Shown: positions 24,966 to 41,040 of the stretch, in pieces | How the letters are laid out: every line of letters begins with the position of its first letter | Position numbering within the stretch: position 1 is the stretch's first letter | From: Tillandsia leiboldiana | Lineage: Eukaryota; Streptophyta; Magnoliopsida; Poales; Bromeliaceae | Assembly (NCBI GenBank): GCA_029204045.2 | Contig: CM055060.1 | Location: 52,804,012-52,868,011 of the forward strand | DNA length: 64,000 bases | Direction: 5' to 3' | Translations under genes and position numbers: made by a program | Notes under the pieces: generated by a model | What the model saw: the letters and a program-made list of their open reading frames with translations, nothing else | What the model was told of the DNA's origin: nothing | The model's database searches: none

Positions 24966-25847
24966 GTTTTAGTTTGAGTTCGAAATTTTGAATCAGTTAG
25001 AGGGACTAGGGTGGGCTGGAAGGACCAATTTACGTATGAAATTCTCAAGTCTTGTGAGGTTAATTAAAAAAATGAAAAAGCTGAATCGGAGCCATCGTAG
25101 ATCATGGAGCCTCAAATTTTAAAGTTCAACCTGATCGGTTGAATCGGACCATGCTGTGCCGAATTGGAACTGCCAAAATCCAAATTGGACTTAGACTTTT
25201 CATTGCTTTTCGGCTAGAATCCAAATCCTTCTTCCGCGTATAAATTTTTGTTTCAATTTGAATCTCGGGCTCCAACGTAATGTCCTATTTATTTAAAAAT
25301 TATTATGATTGATAACATTAGGTGTAAAACTTTATTAACGTTAAGACAACCATTTTAATGTTGAATGAAATATAATCACATAAATTTAATAAATTTCCCC
25401 ATAAGAAGTCAATTTAGAAAAGTTCATATGAAAATAAATCTCTTTTTATTTAAGTTTAAATATATTATATAATTTGTACTTTGAATTGTTGTTTGATTGT
25501 AGATAATACAGTAGTAGTATGTTAAATTATTTCAGTAAAGTTAAAATATAACTTTTCTTCCCAATAGACAAGATGAGGGGCGTATTTTTCTTTCCTTCCG
25601 CTCTGGATTTTTTTTTTTTTTTTTAAGTGGATTGAGCCGGATTCAACATTTTTTTTTTATTTTATTTTTTTTGATGTCTTACTTATAAAAAAAAAAATTG
25701 TAAAATTTTATATACACAAATTCATCCAGCTGTTAATTTTTAATAAAATTAATTTGTAACGTGGGATACTTATTAAAATTCATCGACAGGATCAATTCCG
25801 TGCGAAGTGGATTCGACGCACGGAGTTGTATCCAAACTTGTCACTTA
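24966..25847. other. AT-rich spacer, no gene seen
   Basis: The spacer has T-runs near 25608 and 25650 but no recognisable element ends and no coding frame. Confidence 0.55.
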
Positions 25848-26243
25848 GGGTCCGTTTGGTAACAGAATAAGACAGAACTAGCTATTACAAAGATAAGTAT
25901 AAAATACGAAACTAGTGTAAAAAAAATATTTGGAATGATTTCAGAGATTAAAAATTTTGTGTTTTTTATGATAATGAAGAATAAGAAAAATTAAGAGTAT
26001 TAGTTCTTTTCAATAAATTTTTTACCTTCAAACTTTATTATGTAATAATGAGATGAGAGGTGGTGCCTCAGGAGACGTGGGAGGACATTTAAGAAAAAAG
26101 AAAGAGGATGGTTGGAAAAAATGAGGACAGTAATTCTCACTTATTCTAATTATACTGAAATAAAATATTTTCGTAGTTGTGTTTGGAGGATAAGAAGGAT
26201 ATATCTCCTTATCTCCTAAATAATTCTAATACCAAATAGACCC
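25848..26243. mobile_element. Tourist-like (PIF/Harbinger) MITE, 396 bp
   Basis: Termini are GGGTCCGTTTGGTA and, inverted, TACCAAATAGACCC. The target duplication is tta at 25845-25847 and 26244-26246, the PIF/Harbinger signature. There is no transposase. Confidence 0.85.
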
Positions 26244-26246
26244 TTA

Positions 26247-27832
26247 CCCCTCTTATTCGGGACGGATAGGACGGAGCTCCATCAAACCCGACCCATTTAC
26301 ATCCCTACCAGTATCCTCCGTACAAGTCCGCCGGGAACAGCAGGTTTACCGGTGGCACCGCCGCACGTGCTACTCGCCAGCATCATCTCCCACTCCCCCC
26401 CCCCCCCGCTCTTGTTACGTGCCTCGCTCGCACCCCTTGCAAAACGACGTGCCAATTTACTGTTAAATAAATAATTTTCAACAATTAATATTTTTAAATT
26501 GAAGTTTTATTTAATAAATATAATTGAGTTATATCTAATGGATATAATTAACTATAATCTAAATTTAGTAAAAATGTACGCCGATTCTTTCGACTTTTAA
26601 CTGAGATTTTTTTTTTAACTTGTAATTTTAATTGAAATTTTTATAGTTAATTAAGTTAAGATATTTATTAAGTTTCATAACTCAATGAGCTGTTTGTTAG
26701 CAGTAAGTCAATCTAATTGGTCCCTACAAATTAGTTTGAACTATGAAATTTTATAAAATATCTAATTTATTTGAACAAAATTATACTATTCTCCAAAAAG
26801 TATAATTTAGAAGGCTAATTCAAACTGATCTATATTTGAGGAGTGTCCACACATTTTATATCTTTAAAATTTTTAGACCTATTAGTTAAGCATCAAATTG
26901 TGATCACAAAAATCAATTCGATTTGGAATAAATGGGTATCTAAATTTATGGCTTTTTATATATAGACATTTTGTATGTGATAAAACACTACTTATAATAA
27001 GTAATTATAGTTTTAAGGTCTCTATAATATTATGGTAAATATGTATAAAAATTTACTATATAATAAACTATAGACCATTTTGATTCGATTATCTAATCTT
27101 TCAAAATTTTAATTTTAATATTCAATCTTTAAATTTTTTTGATTTAAATGATTTGGTGACTTTTTGTATATAAATTTTAAGTCAATTACTTATTTTAATA
27201 AATTTTTTATTATATAAATTGTATAAAATATATTAATTTAATTCATAAAGGGCCATAATTCGCTCGAATTAAATAAATTAAAAGGTCCAGAAGTAATTAA
27301 AATTAATTTTTTTTAAAAGATTAGATAGTCAAATTCAAATAAGTGATAGTTGAGATAAATTTTATACATTTTAATCAATTTCAGACTCTTATCAAATAAC
27401 ATTCTAATTAAGCTTATAATTGTGGTAACTATAATATTCTATAAACTTCATTACATATTTTGCAAATAATCTAACAAAGCTTCAAAATGCAAAAAAAAAA
27501 GAAGAAGAAGAAGAGGAAGAAGATAATACAAAAATATTGAGATTAAAAAGTAGCATTAATCTATCTTCAATTTTATAGAAAAGACATATTTTTTGTGTTT
27601 TCATAAGATTGTTGGATTGAGAATAAGGATCTATTTAGGCCTGAAAAAAGCTAGCTAGTGAAATTAAAAGTTTAGAGGGTTTTTGTGCATTTATTTATGC
27701 ACTGAATGGTATAATTCCTTGCCTCAAGCTTGTGCTGGAACTGCACCACACTCAATTATTTAATTACTTGATATTAAATACCCATCTAGCCATAATAAAC
27801 AATAGAGACACAAACACTGGAGGAAAAGAAAA
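26247..27832. other. AT-rich intergenic DNA upstream of the WRC gene
   Basis: At 26265-26310 is a lone terminus like that of the 14022 hAT-like MITE (CCCATTTACATCCCTA). A poly(C) run lies at about 26394-26407. No coding frame was found. Confidence 0.55.
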
Positions 27833-27966
27833 ATAAAAAATATATATCACCAAAACCAAAAGCCCCCTCTTTATTATTTGGCCCTCTTGAGGGGAGGGTT
27901 TTGCACTCTTCCAAATCTCTCTCTCTCTCTCTCTCTCTCATCCAACCATCTCTCCCAATCTCATCT
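27833..27966 (+). promoter_or_regulatory. Possible core promoter and CT-rich 5' leader of the WRC gene
   Basis: AAAAAATATATATCACC near 27835-27850 could act as a TATA element. A (CT)n run lies at 27916-27940, just before the ATG. CT-rich leaders are common at plant transcription starts. The transcription start itself cannot be seen. Confidence 0.4.
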
Positions 27967-28460
27967 ATGAGGATCCGGAAGAGGCCTCCTCTCTCCTCCT
28001 CCTCTCCTCCTCCCCCTTCTTCTTTGGTGGTCTCAGATCCATCTCTCCCACTCCCACCACCACCACCAACACAACAAAATGGAACAAGAGAGGGGCTGAA
28101 GGAGAGAGAAATAGGAGATGGGTTGCACCCAGATGGGGATCTAACAATAGAATCCCATGGGTATTTCCTGGGGGAAGATCCCACAAAGAGGGGTTTAAAG
28201 GATCCACCTCTCTCTACTAATCCTTATCCAACAATAGTAGTGGATCCTTCCCACATCTCCACTTGTTGCATTACTCCCCCAAATACGACCCATGTTCAGG
28301 TATTTACTCACTCACCTTTCATTTTTTTCTCTAAATTTGTTGTTCTCTACTGCACTCTTATGCTCTATCTAGATTCTTCTTCCTTTTTTTTTTTTTTTTT
28401 TTTTTTTTTTCTTGATTTTTGAGGTTTCAAAATGGGTGCAATGAGACTGAATAGAAGAAT

Positions 28461-28496
<36 letters not shown>

Positions 28497-28881
28497 GGGT
28501 TTACAAGTGAGATGTTGGTGGTGGTGTTACTAATGATTTTTTTTTGGAATTTTTGGAATTTTTGGTGCAGTTGTTGACTGAGGAAGTGAAGAATGAGAAG
28601 GAAGGGGAGGAGATGGTTGATTCAAGAAGGAGATGGGATGCACAAGTTAATAGTAATAAGAGGTAGGTAAATTAAAAGAGTTTAACCCCCTTTCTTTTTT
28701 TCTTTTTTTTTTCTTGTTTTTTGCCCTTTTGGAAATGCCTTGTTACATCTTCTATAGCTGGTGGTAAAGGAAAAGGGGCAAAAAGCATCCCATGTTTTTG
28801 CTAATACCATGCATGCCAGCTTGACCCATCATGGCATCCCACCATCCCATCCATCCATGCACCCATCCACACACTGACACA

Positions 28882-28920
<39 letters not shown>

Positions 28921-29897
28921 CTTTATTTTCTCTAAGACTTTTCATTAACTCATAAAATGTATGTGTTATTGTATTGCACAAAGTGCTGCTGGCCATATGG
29001 TTTCTTGAATGGACCTATCTATATATATATATATATATATATCCCCTATATATGTTGATAATGATAACTAGGTGTGATGCATATGTATTGCGTGCTTAGT
29101 TACACCCCACATCCATTGTTCCACTTTGGGCACCTCTTTGTCTCCACAGAATAGGGAGTGGCTCAAGCTCCAAAGAGAAGGCTCTCTCTCATAGGAAAAG
29201 AGAAGGAGTGTGTGACAATGGTGGCTACAGCATTGAGGTATCAGTAGAGAACCCAGTTAAGAAAGAGAAGAAACTCATGGGGAGAGCAAAAGCAAACACC
29301 ACTCCACCTACTGACCATTGCACCGCCGATAACGGCGGCGATAGCAAGGAGGGCAATGGCGATGTGATCACGAAGGACGAGAAGGGAGGAGTAACGGCGA
29401 ACGCAAGCGCGGGGAAGAAGAGGCGGAGCCCCGCGGTGTTAATGGAGGGCTCGCGGTGCAGCCGCGTGAACGGAAGAGGGTGGAGGTGTTGCCAGCAAAC
29501 GCTCGTGGGTTACTCTCTTTGCGAGCACCATCTCGGCAAAGGGAGGCTAAAGAGCATGAGTAGTGTGCGCGGCCAATTAGGTGCCACAGCCAAAGCGAAA
29601 AGAAGCACTTGTGCGAAAGGCGGAGATGCTTCGGTTGCTGTATCTTCTTCGTCTCAGGAGCTTGTGGAGAAGCCGCTGAAGCAGCACCTGAGCTCAGAAG
29701 CCGATAACGGAAAAGAAGTGCTTTTGGAGGAGGAGGTGGTGGAGAAGGCGGTGAGAGGGAGTAAGAAGCGGAAGATCGGAATAGTGAAGGCCCGATCGAT
29801 TAGCAGTCTCCTCGACAAAACGAACGGTAGCCACGCGTCGACGCCGGTGCCTTCGACCGCATCACCACCACCTCCATCACCACCACTCGATATATAG
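27967..29897 (+). CDS. WRC-domain nuclear protein, three exons
   Basis: Exons are 27967-28299, 28571-28662 and 29150-29897; every intron is GT-AG and the phases join. The product is 390 residues. It starts MRIRKRPP, then a Ser/Pro-rich N-terminus. The WRC motif lies at about residues 236-280 with the C-x9-C-x10-C-x2-H pattern complete (C245, C255, C266, H269), preceded by a basic KKRRS. A second basic cluster, SKKRKIG, lies near the C-terminus, followed by a Pro/Ser tail. The WRC motif is known from growth-regulating factors as a DNA-binding and nuclear-targeting module. No QLQ domain is present, so this is a stand-alone WRC protein and not a GRF. The function is inferred as a nuclear regulator. 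The ATG chosen matches the family N-terminus; the frame is open upstream without another ATG. The exon-intron model comes only from splice signals. Confidence 0.85.
28300..28570 (+). other. Intron 1 of the WRC gene
   Basis: The donor is CAG/GTATTT and the acceptor TTTTTGGTGCAG. Inside are a run of about 28 T (28384-28411) and a (CT)n tract at about 28464-28492. Confidence 0.82.
28663..29149 (+). other. Intron 2 of the WRC gene
   Basis: The donor is AAGAG/GTAGGT and the acceptor TCTCCACAG. It carries a (CA)n microsatellite at about 28876-28918 and a (TA)n at about 29018-29042. Confidence 0.82.
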
Positions 29898-30128
29898 TAC
29901 TGAAAATGCATAGAAATTAATGATCAACCTGCAGTTAATTACTTTGATCGAGAAAATGTGCTTCAATTTTTGCAGTAAAAAATTCTTCTTGTATGGAAAG
30001 TTAGTATATGCATGCTTCATTGCACTCAACGAGTACTTAATATTCCCTCTATGCATGTATATTCTCCTACTCTAGAGAACCAAACTAGCTAGGAGAACAC
30101 ATTACCTTAATTTTTTTGGTGCAAGTGC

Positions 30129-30199
<71 letters not shown>

Positions 30200-31391
30200 G
30201 ATCAATATATAGTTATGTTTCTAACACTGCACATTAATTTCTAAGATGTTTATCTACCATGCATCACTATATTTATCTTCAATCATAATTTATTTGGTGG
30301 GATTAGCATATATATATATATATATATATATATAATGTGTGACAGCATGATATTGTTGAGAAGATTGTGATGAAGGGGTGATAAGGCATCTTTTGTTAGC
30401 TGTGGGGGGTTTCGTTTTGGTGCAGAAAACTGTAGGCTTGTGTTGTACTGGGGGCTATTCTTTTATTGATTATTAATTTTTTTCGGCTCTGGCCGTTGTG
30501 GGAGGTGTGGTGGGTGATTATTTTCATTGTTTTCAAAAACATATGATATTATTTTCCTTTTATTCTATGTGGGGTTTGTGGGGTTACGTTGTTAGCTGTT
30601 TTCTTTTGCATCCCAGTTGGGTGGCTGCAACCAAACAATTGGAGAAACTATTGCATGCTCTTTGTGCACTAAATTGCTTGTGCACTGCTAAGCTATATTT
30701 ACTCATATAAATCTTAAAATAAAATGAAAATAACATTTTTAATACAAGTGATTTTTCTTTTCTTTTCTTTTCTTTTATTTTTTCAGAAAATGTTGGGTGC
30801 TGCAGTCACTTATTACCTCAGAAAACCCTCCCAGGCTCCCATGTGCCCACTCCCAATTAAGTGGGGTTAAACCACCCTCCCAATAGAATTGACTGGTGGT
30901 GTTACTGGGTTGGTTAAATCTATGATATCTAAAATTTATAACTACTATAAAAAATTTTAAAAAATATTTAACAAGGATAATGTATTGATTCAAAATAGAA
31001 AGTTTTTATCTATCTTTCACTACAAAAAATTAATATTTTTAAATATTTTTTTATAATATTTAATAATACTTAAAAAAAGTTTCAATCTATATAGTTTAGC
31101 ATTATATTTAAAAACATTGGTTAAGACTTATGCAAATAAAGAGTAACCACTTATATACTGACCTTTATGTCAAACTACGGTAAAATATATTTTAAAACGT
31201 TTAAAATTCTTGATACTTTAAAATGTATAAAATTTTAAAATAATACTAAAATTTATTATTTAATAAATTAGTTCAATACAGCAAAAATTTATATAACGAT
31301 ATATTTTAAAGTGTCGGTATTTACTACGGTATAGAGAAGTATGCTTTCCAACGTGGTGCTTAAGAAGCGTCTTTATATTGAAATTTTCTTA
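29898..31391. other. Downstream region of the WRC gene with (TA)n runs
   Basis: There is (TA)n at about 30131-30196 and 30307-30333. The stretch 30340-30700 is less AT-rich and T-rich like an untranslated region. It could be an extended 3' UTR, but no polyadenylation site can be assigned. The 70-codon frame at 30498-30710 has no recognisable motif. At 31020 the sequence CACTACAAAAAATTAAT looks like one CACTA terminus without a partner. Confidence 0.45.
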
Positions 31392-32101
31392 GTCTGCATT
31401 TGGTTCGGGGATAAGAAAAATTTAGTTATACCGGGGATAGGTATAAGTTATGGTATTAGCAGGAATTAGTATAAATTTCTGTTTGGTTGGGTTTAAGAGT
31501 TATACCGGGTTTAAAGAAAATTGTGTTTGGTAAATTATATAGGAATAAGAAGAATAAGAGTAATAAAAGAAAGTTATGTTTGGTTGGGTATAGAGGAATA
31601 AGAAGAATTAAGGAGATAAATATTTTTATTTATTATTTTGTTCTTTATGATATAATTTAAAATTAAATAAATTTATGGTATTAGTCAACCTTATATTTAA
31701 TTTAGATAAATATTAAAAAATTCAAATAATATTTACAATTAAATATTAAATTATAATATTAATATTTAATATTAAATATTAAATATTAATATTTAATATT
31801 TATCTAAATATTAAATATTAATATTTAGATAAATATTAATATTTAATATTAATATTAAATATTAATATTAAATATATTTAATATTAATATTAAATATTAA
31901 ATATTAAATATTTATCCGCTATTTTTCTATTCCGCTATTCCGCCTGGGGGTGGAAATAGCTAAACCCACCCCTTAGCGGGTTATTCCAGAATAACCTGCT
32001 AAGGGGTGGGTTTAGCAATTCCCACCCCTTAAATCACGTTTCGGTTTAAAAACGGAGATAAGGGGGTTATCCCCACTTATCCCCGTTACCAAACGTAGTC
32101 C
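31392..32101. mobile_element. PIF/Harbinger-like element with AT-rich core
   Basis: The left end GTCTGCATTTGGTTCGGGGA and the inverted right end GGACTACGTTTGGTAACGGG form imperfect terminal repeats followed by GATAAG on both sides. The core has AATATTTAATATTAAAT repeats and an inner inverted pair, AACCCACCCCTTAGCGGGTT with its complement, at about 31960-32030. The tta flank on the left is not matched cleanly on the right. Confidence 0.65.
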
Positions 32102-32496
32102 TATAGTTTACTGGTCCGTTCACATTTTAAGTATGATTAAAACTTAAAACCTAATATCTGTGTACGTATCTGTATCTGTGTGTACCAGCGAACTAGTGTT
32201 AAAATGTCTATAACTTGATTTTGCTGTTTAAATACACAAGCTTTTGAATATTATAAAATATATTTAGAAAAAATAGATTTTAATTTTAAGATATCGATTC
32301 GGCTAAAAATGGACACAATATATAATTAGGGGTGGTAATCCGGCTGGCTGTTCGCGAATCAACTCGTGTTCAACTCGAAATGAGCTCGAAATCGAATCGT
32401 TCGTTTAGTAAACGAGCCGAATTTTTCAGCTCGTTTAATAAACGAGCCGAACACGAGATGGAGTCCGCTCGCTCGTGTTCGGCTCGATAACCGCTC

Positions 32497-36892
<4,396 letters not shown>

Positions 36893-36901
36893 ATTTTGAA
36901 A

Positions 36902-37073
36902 GGAAAATGCTATGTGTACACTCCTTTCGGGGTGTACATCATACACTCCACCCATCTAAGGGTGGGGGTGTGATGATGGGTCACTTGATGTGACCCGTAA
37001 AAAGTATCACCATCATTAAAATGGTGGAGGTGTATGATGTACACCCCTTCGGGGTGTACAGGTAGCATTGCTC
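36902..37073. mobile_element. Mutator-like MITE, 172 bp, with 9-bp duplication
   Basis: Termini are GGAAAATGCTATGTGTACAC and, inverted, GAGCAATGCTACCTGTACAC. The 9-bp duplication attttgaaa is at 36893-36901 and 37074-37082. Each terminus has an inner small hairpin (GTACACTCCTTTCGGGGTGTAC and counterpart). Confidence 0.9.
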
Positions 37074-37367
37074 ATTTTGAAAACGTTGGATCCAATCTTT
37101 TGAGATCCATACTTTAATATTAATATTTAGATTTTAATTTGTGACTCGTCACAATCCAATTAATTCGAGATAAATAAAAAATCAAGCAAAATAGACTGGA
37201 ACCGCATTGTGCACTGGTGGCATGCCAGCTAATTGGGCCAGTCCGGATGACAGCACCGAAAGCCCTGACTTCACATTCTCAAATTACAACTCGCTCATGT
37301 GTCTATGCCACATAAATTTTGAAAAAGTAAATTTTGCAGAATAAATTTTATTTTTAAAAGCTAATTT

Positions 37368-37582
37368 CACTATAACAAAATTAGATTATAGGGACACATA
37401 TTTATGACATTTTTTTGCAAGTGTCCTAATTATAGTCATCTATATCCAAAATTAGATTATACACTCTAGCACCTGCACATATAGCAACAATAACAATAAA
37501 CGTCGGTATTTTTGCCAGCGATACTTTTTTTAGATTTTAGAAACACTTAAAAGTGTCGTTATATTATAATTTTGTTATAGTG
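37368..37582. mobile_element. CACTA MITE, 215 bp
   Basis: The ends are CACTATAACAAAATTA and TAATTTTGTTATAGTG. The 3-bp duplication ttt is at 37365-37367 and 37583-37585. The sub-terminal GGGACACATATTT and AAAGTGTCG blocks match the copy at 44003. Confidence 0.9.
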
Positions 37583-37585
37583 TTT

Positions 37586-38148
37586 GATTAAAAATTACGG
37601 AGTGCTTGATTTAATTTAGATAAAAATTAATTTTTTTGAAGTGATTTTGATAAAGTTGTCTTACAAAAAATATTTAGTACTTGAAAATAATTTCTTTTAT
37701 TAAATTTTATATTAAAATAATTTAAAATATAAAATTTAAATTTTATATTTACACAACCATTTAAAATTTGATATTTTAATTTAAAATTAAAATATAAAAT
37801 TTAAGTCTAAAATCAGAATCAAATTTCAAAAATTTTATTTTAGTTGTTTATGATTTTGATTCTCACTGATTTTAAATATCATAATCTTATTTTGAATATG
37901 ATTCTGCGAAGCACTCTATTGAATCGAAAATCACTTTTAAATAAAAAATCAATTTAAGAAGTTAAGCTAAACACCCATTATAGTAATCATCTAATCATTT
38001 ATATGCATGAAATTATTATTAATTAGTTGGTTAATTCAATTTTATTAAATTCATTTAACTTGGAATTTATTAGACAATCGAATTACCATTGTTGTATATT
38101 TTTTTATTTTTACATAAAGAAACGAAGAATATGCGTGATTTTTGAGCC
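37586..38148. other. AT-rich spacer, nothing recognised
   Basis: A run of AAAATTTAAATTTT-like words with no frame and no element ends. Confidence 0.55.
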
Positions 38149-38157
38149 TTTTAAATA

Positions 38158-38557
38158 GGGTTAATTGCATATGGCCTCCTGCAAACATATCGAATAGCAA
38201 ATATATTCCTACAAAGTTTAACTTTTCATATTTATCCCTTCAAAAGTCCAACGTTATCCATATATATCCCTCCGGTTTATTATCGTTAGTTCACTGTTTA
38301 TTTTTTAAACAGATTATATGTGAAATAACAGTTTTACCCTTTCAAAAATGTCTCTCCAAAAAATAATGCCGAAATATCTGGAAGGGTAAAAAGATAAATT
38401 TATCTCACTAACTAACCAAGATTAACTATTTTACCTATGATTAACTAGATTTTTCTAACAGAGATAGACGGTTGAAGGGATAAATATGAAAAGTTGAACT
38501 TTGTAGAAATATATCTGCTATTCGATATGTTTGCAGGGAGCCGTATGCAATTAACCA
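38158..38557. mobile_element. Mutator-like MITE with long terminal repeats, 400 bp
   Basis: The left arm GGGTTAATTGCATATGGCC and the right arm (inverted TGGTTAATTGCATACGGCT) stay complementary for about 90 bases. The 9-bp duplication ttttaaata is at 38149-38157 and 38558-38566. No coding capacity. Confidence 0.9.
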
Positions 38558-38738
38558 TTTTAAATAATATAAGAAAGAAAAACATCCCTTAATGACACCC
38601 AAATCTTATTGCAAGTACTCATTTCGGGAGATCCGTGAGTCGAATTTTCTTTCCGATCGCACCGTTGTTTAAGGTTAAGCGAGATCTACCACAATATAGT
38701 ACTTACACCCAAAAACTCACAAAAGATCAATACTTTAA

Positions 38739-39367
38739 GGCCCCGTTTGGTTGGGGGATAAAGGGGAACCCCCTTTATCCCCCCATTCCTGCCAAATAAT
38801 ATTACAAAATGGCAGGGGATAAAATTTTTTTTTATCCCTGGCTTAACGGGTTATCCTGGGATAACCCGTTAAGCCTTATTCCTCTACCCCCATGGAATAG
38901 GGTTTTATCCCTGGGGGCAGGGAATGTGAACTCTGATTTTTTTGCTGTTATGTGAACTCTGATTTTTTAAAATTTGCAGTTTAGCTTCCAACCTATAGCT
39001 ATCTGAAACTTAGATTTTGTATTTACTAAAATATAATATAAAATTTAAAATATTATTTTTTTTAACGTAAGATATAATTTATTATTTATAATTAAATTGC
39101 TTCAAATTTAATATAATAATTAAATAAATTTTACTATTAAAAAGCTAAGGACAAAGTTGGTATTTTTATAAAAATTCTATCTTCTTTTTCCACTATCCTC
39201 TACTATTCCATAATTTTAACCAAACACAATTTTAACTATTCCAGAGAATACCAACTTTTCAACCAAACGCAATTTAACTTTTATACTTCATTATCCCGGA
39301 ATAGCAAGCTATCCCAGGTATAAAAAAATTTATACCTCTTAAATTTATCCCCGAACCAAACGGGGCC
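38739..39367. mobile_element. Tourist-like (PIF/Harbinger) element 1
   Basis: Termini are GGCCCCGTTTGGTTGGGGGA and the inverted AACCAAACGGGGCC end. The target duplication is taa at 38736-38738 and 39368-39370. An inner inverted repeat, TTAACGGGTTATCCTGGGAT and its partner, lies at about 38845-38870. Confidence 0.85.
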
Positions 39368-39371
39368 TAAA

Positions 39372-40488
39372 GGCCCCGTTTGGTTGGGGGATAAAGGGGG
39401 AATAACCCCCTTTATCCCCCAATTCTTGCCAAACACCAAGCAAAAAAAACAGGGAATAAATTTTTTTTTTATCCCCTGCTTAACGGGTTATTCTGGAATA
39501 ACCCGTTAAATCTTATTCCGGGGGATAAAGAGGGAATAACCCCCTTTATCCCCCAATTCTTGCCAAACACCAAGCAAAAAAGACAGAGAATAAATTTTTT
39601 TTTTATCCCCTGCTTAACGGGTTATCCTGGGATAACCCGTTAAATCTTATTCCTCCCCCCCCATGGAATAGGGTTTTTATTCCTGGAATAGTGAATGGGC
39701 AAAATTATAATTTATTATTTATAATTAAATTATAATATAAAATATAATATAAAATAAAAAATATAAAATATAAATTATAATATAAATATAAATTATAATA
39801 TAAAATATAAATTATAATATAAATTATAATATAAATATAAAATAGAATATAAATTATAATATAAAATATAAAATATAATATAAATTATAATATAAAATAT
39901 AAATTATAATATAAAATATAATATAAAATATAAATTATAATATAAATTATAATATAAATTATAATATAAATTATAATATAAAATATAAATTATAATATAA
40001 ATTATAATATAAATTATAAATTATAAATAAATTATAAATTATAATATAAATTATAATATAAAATATAAATTATAATATAAAATATAAAAAATATAAAAAA
40101 TATAATATAAAATATAATATAAAATATAATTTATTATTTATATTCTTAAAATATAATATAAAATAAAAAATATTATTTTTTTAACGTAAAATATAATTTA
40201 TTATTTATAATTAAATTGCTTCAAATTTAATATAATAATTAAATTAATTTTTCTATAAAAAAAAGCTAAGGGCAAAGTTAGTATTTTTATAAAAAATATA
40301 TCTTTTTTTTTCACTATTCTCTACTATTTCATAATTTTAACCAAACACAATTTTAACTATTCTAGAGAATACCAACTTTTCAACCAAACGCAATTTAACT
40401 TTTATACTTCATTATCCCGGAATAGCAAGCTATCCCGGGTATAAAAAAATTTATACCTCTTAAATTTATCCCCGAACCAAACGGGGCC
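39372..40488. mobile_element. Tourist-like element 2 with AT expansion, directly abutting element 1
   Basis: It has the same termini as element 1, with 4 bases between them. The first 131 bases after the terminus are duplicated in tandem (units from about 39389 and 39520). The core at 39715-40140 is an array of ATAATATAAATTATAAT words that makes it about 490 bases longer than element 1. The 40200-40488 part is nearly identical to the right part of element 1. The flanking triplets aaa and tta do not match. Confidence 0.78.
39715..40140. repeat. (ATAATATAAATT)-type AT array
   Basis: A simple array of TATAATATAAAATATAAAT words inside Tourist-like element 2. Element 1 has no counterpart. Confidence 0.9.
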
Positions 40489-40515
40489 TTAGAGAATAAT
40501 TAACGGTTGTTTCGC

Positions 40516-41040
40516 TTACTTGACCGGCTGTCCGGTGCAGCGACGGAGGTTTGCGACGAGCTCGCGGGCCTGGCGCTCGCGCACGGCGCGCGTGGCGTCG
40601 AGGCTGCGGGTGGAGAAGATGTGGGCGGTGATGACGGCGCGGAGATTCTTGCGCAGGGGGTCGCCGGAGGGGAGCCAGATGGTGGAGGTCTCGTGGTGGC
40701 CGAGGGCGCGCGAGGTGTCGGGGAGCCAGCGCGCCGAGAGGGCCTGGTCCTTCTTCTGAAGGACCTCGCGCGCCGTCTCGGGGGAGGAGACCACCACGGT
40801 GGTGGTGAGGCCCAGCCTCACGGACATGACCGGCCCGTAGACCCGCGCGAGGCGCGCGAGGGAGCGGTGCGGCTGCACGCCCACATCGAGGATGTTGCCA
40901 ATGATCGGGAGCGGCGTCGGCCCAGGCGGGAGGGGGAGTGCTGCGGTTTTTCCGGCTCTCAGGTTTAGCTTGTGCTTGGCGAGATAGAGAAACGAGAGGA
41001 TGATCAGTGAGATCCAAAGAAAGTAAATTGGAAACTCCAT
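40516..41040 (-). pseudogene. Cytochrome P450 N-terminal fragment, CYP76-like
   Basis: 174 residues of about 500 expected. It has a membrane anchor at residues 5-21, the proline-rich hinge PPGPTPLPIIGNI at 38-50, and A/B-helix sequence with LSARWLPDTSRALGHHETST, which is CYP76-like. It runs into the C-helix region at 125-150 (AHIFSTRSL). The C-helix normally has W-x3-R for heme propionate contact; the Trp position reads Arg (residue 130). The frame ends at TAA soon after residue 170, and Tourist-like element 2 begins 28 bases further. The I-helix, ExxR, PERF and heme Cys loop are absent, so it cannot be an active enzyme. The exon is much more GC-rich than its surroundings. A GTAAGC overlapping the stop could be read as a splice donor, but nothing downstream resembles a P450 exon. 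Confidence 0.85.

Noticed and set aside
29398..29560. WRC gene as a growth-regulating factor (GRF)
   Set aside because: It has no QLQ domain and no miR396 target stretch after the WRC motif, so it is a stand-alone WRC protein.
30498..30710. 70-codon frame downstream of the WRC gene
   Set aside because: No motif; more likely untranslated or intergenic sequence.
31020..31300. Possible CACTA element beginning CACTACAAAAAATTAAT
   Set aside because: No inverted partner terminus was found downstream.
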